Positions 56,882 through 64,000 of a DNA stretch of 64,000 bases are shown piece by piece. Where the stretch lies: positions 5,615,001 to 5,679,000 of the forward strand of contig CM070875.1 in the NCBI GenBank assembly GCA_036365515.1. The letters are read 5' to 3'. The translations under genes were made by a program, and so were the position numbers. This stretch comes from Torymus aiolomorphi (lineage: Eukaryota; Arthropoda; Insecta; Hymenoptera; Torymidae). The first letter of the stretch is position 1, and each line of letters begins with the position of its first letter. The notes beneath the pieces were generated by a model. The model was not told the DNA's origin and made no database searches. It saw only the letters and a list, made by a program, of their open reading frames with translations.

Positions 56882-59829
56882 TTTTATTATTTTTATTAAA
56901 ACCACGCAATCTCCAAAAAGGATTTCGACCGAGTACGGCGTGGTGTATTTAAGACTACACAAGCGAGGCTGAATCATCTTTACGCGCACGTTGTACTTTC
57001 GTGAGGAAGTAGTTTAATTACTATGCACGCACTTCGGGAAATACTGCGTTGAACTTTACTTTCAGTAATAAGCATTTGTATTAATTAGTACCTGCGCTCG
57101 GTATCTATATTTGCAAAGAAAATTCAGTGCATCAACAGTTTGACGTGAAGTAGTACTTCATCATTTTTGCGATGTTACGCAAAAAAATTTCGAACATAAT
57201 GTAAAAGTAATGTTGCAATATTGCATTTTTGTTTTCTGTTAATTAAACAACCCACTAAATTCGAACATGGGAAAATAAATCTTTTTAATGTCTAATTTAC
57301 TTTAATTGGAAACATATGTAAAATTTAAAGTTTTAATGGAGTTGTCGTTTGCCTTATCAGGTAATATCGAAGTGGGTTGCATAAGTTAGCATTTCGATGG
57401 GTTCGCCTGGCCACCTCAGAGCAATCAATACCACTGTAATAGCCGCATTAATATCCTGCGAGCTAATGAATAGACAAATAGGTTTGTGTATGAAGGTAAG
57501 CTGTATTTGGGGGCTTTATCATCTACGATTTGAATAGTATTTTGTAAAGTTACGTATTAATTTAAAATATAGTGGTTAATAAATGTAGTATAGTTTGAAA
57601 TTTGCCACTACTTTTTCAACAACTGAATAATAAAATTAGTTTGAAGCTATAACATATAAACATTTATCTCAATATAACTTGGTGTGTAAATGTCCTAAAT
57701 GCATATATTTGAAAGGCCCCTTTTCATGCCTGTAATACGAATGGAAAGTTGAAATTATTGAGCGTATTTGGACAGTGGAAGGGAAAGACTTTTTCCCCAA
57801 AGCAATACTTTTACTGGATAAAAAGATTTCAAAATTTCCCAAAATTTTCAAAATTTTTTATTTTGATTAGTGCGTTAGACGACTCGAAAATTCACTTTGT
57901 GTTCAAAGAAGTTTATCCTAGCACTGATTTAAAAAGAAATGGTTTGCAAACAACTTTTACTCAAAAAGCAAAAAAATTAAATCTAATTTGTAATTTATCT
58001 AAATTATTTATTAGGAGAATGCACCTCATGCATTTTTAATAATGTATTTTTTTTTAATTGTATAAAAATATTAAGCATGGCCAATAAGTAGACCGTAAAA
58101 CTCCAAACGAGTTTTTGCTTCAAATAAAAATTAAAAAATATCGACCTTTCTAAAGTTTCTATTTTAAAATCGACCGATGAAAATATACTAATAAGATCAT
58201 TAAAATCCTCAACTCAAGTTCGCGCATCATTTGGTGCATTTTTGTAACGGGTTAAAATTTTTAATTCTAAAGCACTACATAAAACTATTGTATTGACTAG
58301 GGTATATTGATTCACAATAATAAAAACAGAACATAAAATTTTGGCATCGAATACTTCGTCACTCAGCAAATATATCCTCTCTTTAAAAAGTAATGAATCC
58401 TCTCTTAAAAAAAGTGATGAATGAAATCTGTCATCACAATAAGACTGTTTTGATTGGTTGTTATTGACTCATTTGATGGGTTTGTATAGAATAGGCACTA
58501 AAATATAATATGTTTGAATTTTCGAGATTGAATTCTTGAGTTTGAGTTTTTAAAACTGAATAATTCAAATAGTATAAGAAAAATTTCATTATTTTATTTA
58601 TAAAAATTTAGTTATTATCGTATAATCTGAACTGGTTGAATCATGTTCATAACCTCAGAAAACAAAAAATAATAATAATAATAATTCGCGCAAAGCACGG
58701 CGAATGTAGCTGGTATCATTAAATATGAAAAGTTATTCGTACCATTTATCAAAGTAAATTATGTTTGTTCATAAGATGATCATTTCTAAAATAATTTTAC
58801 AGTCTTGTATAAAAATGTTTTGTTAACGAAATATCTGCAATAATAGATACTCTACCGCAAGATCTAATGCTTTTTTCACAATTAAGTTTAGTTAATTACG
58901 ATTTAAGAATGAACTGTAATTTACTCTCTTGAATAAAGAAAATATCGCAAACTTCAATTTAAAGAAAAAAGTAAATCTATTGGTGAATAAGCAGTCATAA
59001 TTATGCGGCTACTCCAAGTCTATCTTCACGATAATTTCGCAATAATCGATATAGTTACCCTATTCGTAACTTCAAATGCTCATAGTGTTATACGGTCTAC
59101 TCATGCAGGATTCTGTATATTTTTACCTCCGAAAACATGTAAAAGTTTGAAATAACTATCTGATATGAAGATAGTATGCTCTTCCAGTTAAATTAAACCT
59201 TAAAAAGAAAAAATTATTTTTAAAATACTTGAAACTTATTTATCAAACAGAAAAAAGATTCAAGCAACAAACTTTCCGTTCGCAAAATTACATGTATCTA
59301 TTTATATGCTAAACTTAAACCACGTATCTAAGAAGTATATATTATTTCATCGACTCAACTTTATTTCAGATTCGTTGCGATTGTTCTGTACCAACAACTA
59401 ACTATAACTTTTATTGCTACATATAGATTTATATAAATTTTGTTTCGTTCAAACGTAAACTTTGTTTTTCTTCGGATGTATATTTAGAAAAATCTGCTCA
59501 CGAAGCGTACAATAAGAAAAAGTAAGAAAGGGTAAAATGCACGATAGAAGGTAGTCATTGCAAGACAATTGCGCGTCCGCAAGTTGCAACGAACTCGTAG
59601 AGTTTTTCCCCTATCTTTGAAGTTTTATGCACCGCCCAACTGAAAATGTAAATAAACTTTTCCGCATGTGCATGTCTATAATAAGCAACTTTTCATGAGT
59701 TTAGTAAGAAGTGTAATTTACAAAATTACGGATACATACTGAGTATTTTTTTCCATTCAACAATAATAGTACAACTGTATCATTATATCAACAAACTTTT
59801 ACAGAAAAAAACCAACATGTCTAGAAAAA
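56882..59829. other. spacer between the two odorant receptors
   Basis: AT-rich, with no intact gene. A minus-strand open stretch at about 57363-57460 follows an acceptor-like tcgcag and reads DINAAITVVLIALRWPGEPI before a stop. It could be a receptor-exon relic but does not show the diagnostic motifs. Frames at 57749-58039 show no family features. Confidence 0.45.
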
Positions 59830-61405
59830 CTACGTAATTTCGAGGGTCCGCAGAAAATTCAAGTATGCCATTGACGTTTTTGCCACCTGCAAAACAAATT
59901 ATGTTAAGATAATGAAGGGATAAACTCATCTCGTTTGAAGATCCTTACATCACAGAATCCTTGCAGAGAAAGATCAAAGAGCTTGCCAGCTGTTAATCTG
60001 GTAGGCTGATTAGCTCGATCCATGATAAACTTAAGATCTTTAAGGATTACGTCTCTAGGTAGACCAAACCATTGAACTGAATAAGCCGAAAAACCAATCA
60101 TTTCGCTCTGAAAATATAATATATGAAGTACATCAAATATAACTTTATAAAAAGTAATAAACTTTTAGTAAGTATAATAAAATCAACCTGTTCTTTAACT
60201 TTATCACCCACAAATGAAAGAATGAACACATTGACGAATATAGACGTCATTAAAACAATATAGGTGCCCATGCCAAGGTAATCACCGTCTTCTAAATCCT
60301 ATTTTTAATATAACAAACTAATATAATATAAATCTAATGAGCTGGTGAATAAATTAAATAACTTTGCGAGTTTTGTACGAAAAACTGACCTGTAAAATAC
60401 CATATTCCAGAAAACAAATAATTACTGTACAACCAGCCATTTCCGACAACATGACATAGTTTAATGCATTTTCCATAGTTTGAGCATAGCTTTGTTAAAT
60501 AAAAAATTTCATATTAAAAGCGATATAAAGGATAATATTTTGAAAACGGGATTCTCTTACTTTATTGCTTGCACATGAAAGTCAATAATCTTGCTCAACT
60601 TCTTCTTGAACTCTGAATCAACTTCACCCTTATCCGCATCTCTACCCTCCATCAAACGTGAGATCTGCTCTCCCGTCACCTCGAACAGACAGCACGAGTG
60701 CATCACAATGCACGCGATCAGGCTGTACACTCCAGTATTCGTCGACAGTATGATAATACTGATGAACAGCTGCGTGATCCAGATGATCTCGTACAGGGGT
60801 GCGAACTCGACGACAAAGAATATGTACTCGCTGCCGTACGGCAGAGGCGTCATCGTCGTATTGTCTGACCTTAGCACCTTCTCCTCCAGTAATGGCATGA
60901 TGATGTGGTAGGGAAGCGCTCCTCCGTAGGACAAACCCAGGTAAGCAACGGTGAAGAATCTGCCGATCTTCGCATTCTTTATCATGACCTGCCTGTCGGC
61001 TTCGCATGCCGCGATTTTGTAATCGTTCTCCATGACCTCGAGGCAGTGACGGATCGCCTGTTTGTTGATGATCAGCGCCCAGAACTTGATCACAGCCAGG
61101 CTGCTGAAGACCTGCGCCGCAATGACCTTCATCAGCTTGCGCAGATCCTCGGTCTTGAAGTACGTCCAAGTCAAATGGGGCACGAGAAGGAACAGCATCA
61201 GGCAGAAGATGAGGCCAACGCGGATGTAGATGATGAGATTACTGGTGGCACTGTTGTCACCGAGGCGCGGCCAGATGGCTACGGGCGTCAGCAATGTCTT
61301 CGCCACCTTCACCACGTATTCCGTGTCATCGAGGTAATTCTCATTGACGTAAGCTTTGTCGTGATTCGGGTCCGGTTTTACGGACACCTTCGTGGGTGAC
61401 AACAT
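59830..61405 (-). CDS. odorant receptor, 7-transmembrane (OR-A)
   Basis: Five exons join in frame to 423 aa: 61405-60561, 60489-60390, 60298-60188, 60107-59949, 59886-59830. The first exon encodes most of the membrane region, starting MLSPTKVSVKPDPNHDK with LLTPVAIWPRLG near the first segment. Later exons carry the conserved end: YSVQWFGLPRDV, ANQPTRLTAGKLFDLSLQGF and AYLNFLRTLE. This is the insect odorant receptor family, an odour-gated channel that works with Orco. It lies head-to-tail with OR-B on the same strand, as expected of a tandem receptor array. It lacks the intron that splits the first exon region in OR-B. Confidence 0.94.
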
Positions 61406-62620
61406 GTTTCCGTCGTGTATTTTTAGTCTGTGATTGGTGCGTTGCGGTATTATGCAGCCCTAGAGCTGCATTTTGTATTCCAGGGTGGGTCATTACGGAT
61501 GATGGAGGAACAAAGTTTACGATGAATAAGGGATGAGGGTTGGAGTGGGTAAGTCATCGATGACAGAGCACGAGAGAGTGAGAGAGAAGAGCGGTGAATG
61601 CTCAGTGAGACTCGCTGCGGAAAATTTGTCTTTGGCAAGAGCTTGATTGTTGTGATATTTTGATTTGATAAAGATGGAAAAAGTTATGTTACACGTTGGC
61701 TCGTATGTCCATAAAATACGTGAACAAATATTAAATATCATTAAACGTAAATCTACAGTAATGGACAAAAGAATTGAAAATTTTCTTCTAGCAGTTGACA
61801 TAGGGTAAATATTTCGTTCTTGGAAATTATATTTGTAATAATTAAAATTGCAATTCGTTATTTTATTGCCTTTAAGTTTGAAGCTTATTATTCATTTTTT
61901 TTAAACTTGTTTCTCCAGTTTGATAAATTCAATAATTTGATAAGTAACGTTTTTTTATTAATAGAAAAGATGTAAAATTTGTACGTGAGAATGGATTGTT
62001 CTTCGCATGCTATTTGACCGTTCCGTTTCAAGGTTAAAATTATTACAACATTATACAAATTTAGTATAAAAGTTATTTCCAATTGAGAATGTAATAAAAT
62101 AATTTTATATATTATGCATCATTTTAAACAAATAGTGTAGAAATTATTGGCAAGTATTGAGAAAATTGATAAAATAAATATATGCAAAATAAATGTAAAA
62201 CGTTACTTACAAAGATACTATTTCTTCTCAGTGATAAGCTTCTGGAGAGTTGGGATCACAATTTTGGTAGGATTATTGGTTTCGAGTTTATTTTGTTTAT
62301 CTTTGACTAGTTTTTTAAGTTATTTATTTTTGTATGATTTCGTGACCAGATTGATGTTACGTTTATGGCATCTTTTATCTTATTTTAACCTGCCTCACAT
62401 TCAATAATGAAATTTATTTTCTAATACTGGGAGCATCCGTGGACTTTTACACCGACCCTTACTTTACTGGAATGTCATGAGAAGTACTAGAAGCACATTG
62501 TCTCAAAATAATAAAAAACGACATTTCATTATTAACACTTTTAACACTAGTATAAAGAAAAACGATCAAAATTTACATGAAGTTCTCGTTTGGCGCAACT
62601 TTTCGTAAAGTTCTAGTAAT
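61406..62620. other. upstream region of OR-A, no gene recognised
   Basis: AT-rich beyond about 61650. It should contain the promoter of OR-A. A plus-strand frame at 62147-62407 is hydrophobic but has no family signature and sits in biased sequence, so it is not called. Confidence 0.45.
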
Positions 62621-62690
62621 CTAGTAAGGGCGAAGCCCCGACGGGGGGCTGGTGGGCGGAGCCCCCCCCACCTAAAAAAATAAAAGATTA
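62621..62690. repeat. GC-rich palindromic island in AT-rich DNA
   Basis: Within a strongly AT-rich region, the sequence GGGCGAAGCCCC is followed by GGGCGGAGCCCC, two near-identical palindromic blocks about 25 bases apart. It looks like the end or internal hairpin of a mobile element. Confidence 0.5.
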
Positions 62691-62776
62691 TTCTTTATAA
62701 TAAAAACATTATTTTTATTATAAATGTAGAATATAAAATATAAACAAAAATACAATTAAATTAAATGAAAATTTCA

Positions 62777-62902
62777 TTATTTATTTTTGTAATTTTTTTC
62801 ATAAATTAATTTTGCAGACAGTATATCATTGGTTGCGTTTTCAGCTGCTTTTAATATTTCCGGAGGAATATATTCTTCGTAACTACTAATGTCACTCATT
62901 TT
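62777..62902 (-). pseudogene. possible N-terminal fragment of a Crypton-like tyrosine recombinase
   Basis: A 41-residue frame starting at the ATG at about 62899 reads MSDISSYEEYIPPEILKAAE then NATNDILSAKLIYEKNYKNK and stops. The pattern resembles the start of many insect Crypton-type recombinase ORFs (eileaae.at..LLP.KS...YekeY..F). The usual LLPxKS is altered and no catalytic domain follows downstream on the minus strand. This rests on remembered pattern only. Confidence 0.3.
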
Positions 62903-63159
62903 GAAAGACTTTATGTATCTATGAGATTTTTCTATTGTAATAGTTGAACGAAGACTGAACGATAGACTACAACAATGAATATGCAAATACCTAATGTTTA
63001 CAGTAACTTGTTCATGATCCGTTTGAAGTGAGTTTGTAAGCAAATATATTTATATACATGCAAATTATTTTTTTTATCAGAAATACCATTTTTAAAAATT
63101 TTTTATTTTACGCCCCCGGAGACAGAAACTCCGAATTTTACGTCCATCGCAACGAAAAT

Positions 63160-63295
63160 AGTACATTGTGTAACTAGGGAGGAAAGTTGTCTTTTTCTAT
63201 GCGAGGATGATGAATGAGCACGAATGATATACCAGTGCTCAAAATCATCATCCGAATCTGAAAAAGTCAAATGCTCCCTTGTTACACATAGTACT
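63160..63295. repeat. inverted repeat element 1 of the terminal cluster
   Basis: Arms of about 60 bp pair across a short centre. Outer ends are AGTACATTGTGTAACTAGGG and the complement of AGTACTATGTGTAACAAGGG; both arms end in GAGCAC. There is no coding capacity. Confidence 0.75.
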
Positions 63296-63312
63296 TTTTT
63301 TAATAAGTGCAG

Positions 63313-63472
63313 GCATGGGACCTTTTTTATATGAAAAGTGGATGGGAGATTATACCGTCACAACGGGAGCCTAAGTTCTCGTCCTCCCGCTACTGCGGGA
63401 AGTCGCACTAGACGCTTGAAATACTCGATTTTCCATTCACTTTTCTATGCAGGAAAAGAGCCTTTTTCATGC
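63313..63472. repeat. inverted repeat element 2 of the terminal cluster
   Basis: The left arm (GCATGGGACCTTTTTT, then GAAAAGTGGATGG) pairs with the right arm, whose complement reads GCATGAAAAAGGCTCTTTTC, then GAAAAGTGAATGG. The centre is moderately GC-rich. Confidence 0.65.
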
Positions 63473-63490
63473 ATGTGTTGAAAAGTTATT

Positions 63491-63604
63491 TTCGATACAA
63501 GTATGAAAAAGTGATTTTATCCTCGTGTGGACGTTTGCGCCCGAGCGAAGCGAGGGTGAAAAGGCCACGCGAGGATAAAATCACTTTCTCACTCGCGTAT
63601 CGAA
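63491..63604. repeat. inverted repeat element 3 of the terminal cluster
   Basis: Arms 63491-63530 and 63564-63604 share TTCGATAC and AAAGTGATTTTATCCTCG in inverted orientation. The loop contains CGAGCGAAGCGAG. Confidence 0.8.
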
Positions 63605-63664
63605 CACAATTTTTTTATACGACGTGTGCAAAGCTCGATTTAGCGCATGCTTTTTTATTCTAGC

Positions 63665-63690
63665 GTGCGCAAAGTGGACACTTTGCGCAC
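63665..63690. repeat. perfect 12-bp stem palindrome
   Basis: GTGCGCAAAGTG and its exact reverse complement are separated by GA. It adjoins the other palindromes and is probably part of the same repeat complex. Confidence 0.75.
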
Positions 63691-63757
63691 GGAGTGTGAA
63701 AAAAATAATTTTTACCCGCGAAGAACTCTCAATTCTCTCATTCAAATTAATAATTAA

Positions 63758-63968
63758 TACATGGAGAAAAATGTTGTGGTAAAAATTACCATGTCTGATT
63801 GGTGAAAATTACTATAAATTTATAGTAGGAATTACTATGTAGGAAAAATTGCCATAAATAAATTGCAAATTTTACCAGAAATTATGACAGTTTTTTGGTA
63901 TTTCGAGTCTGTTCCACATTAACAATCAGATATGCGGTAATTTTTACCACAGCATTTTTCTCCGTGTA
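63758..63968. mobile_element. MITE with TACAYGGAGAAAAATG ends
   Basis: The terminal inverted repeats of about 33 bp share GGAGAAAAATG, TGTGGTAAAAATTACC at both ends (211 bp overall). It is similar in design to the TACACTGAGAAAAATG element at 13145-13381, with the same GAGAAAAATG core and 'taaaaattac' motif, so the two are likely one family or sister families. Confidence 0.82.
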
Positions 63969-64000
63969 CGAGTAATGATTCTCTATCTAGAAAAAAATAT

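Noticed and set aside
57363..57460. minus-strand stretch after an acceptor-like site as a receptor exon
   Set aside because: It lacks the LTAGK-type motif and no partner exons join to it in frame.
60642..61399. long frames on both strands (175 and 164 codons)
   Set aside because: They are shadows of the OR-A first exon, which carries the receptor signatures.

Overview
This window is insect nuclear DNA. It shows spliced genes with canonical GT/AG introns, 7-transmembrane insect odorant receptors and insect-type haem peroxidases. Tandem odorant receptors, very CpG-rich introns and many palindromic MITEs point to a hymenopteran, possibly a chalcid wasp, but nothing in the sequence proves the species. 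No bacterial-style operons, rRNA, tRNA or CRISPR arrays were found.

Layout. (1) 1-12.5 kb is CpG-rich, apparently non-coding DNA with a LINE remnant at 1417-1660 and a perfect 20-bp hairpin at 9674-9723. (2) 12508-39480 (+) is a 14-exon secreted haem peroxidase of 710 aa, here PX1. Its long introns hold nested palindromic MITEs (12992-13673), a LINE 3' end (about 24305-24827), a decayed CACTA/tnp2-type transposon with 163-bp terminal inverted repeats (24828-27996) and another small MITE (28736-28902). (3) 41043-43672 (+) encodes a secreted protein rich in Ala, Ser, Tyr and Gly. It is either a gene of its own or the N-terminal half of the next one. (4) 44231-53747 (+) is a second haem peroxidase, PX2, with intron positions and phases matching PX1. 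It is a tandem paralogue. Read through from 41043 it would give a 1321-aa protein. A piggyBac-type MITE sits at the junction between (3) and (4). (5) 54147-56881 (-) and 59830-61405 (-) are two odorant receptors of 436 and 423 aa, convergent with PX2. (6) 62.6-64 kb is an AT-rich cluster of small palindromic elements with a possible remnant of a Crypton-like recombinase.

How the genes relate. The two peroxidases would be secreted and could oxidise tyrosines or small phenols, for example in cross-linking eggshell, cuticle or secretions. The Tyr/Gly/Ala/Ser-rich protein between them looks like the kind of structural substrate such enzymes cross-link. The receptors are an unrelated neighbouring cluster. 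Exon structures were read by hand; every coding join reported for the four main genes keeps the reading frame. They have not been checked against transcripts.
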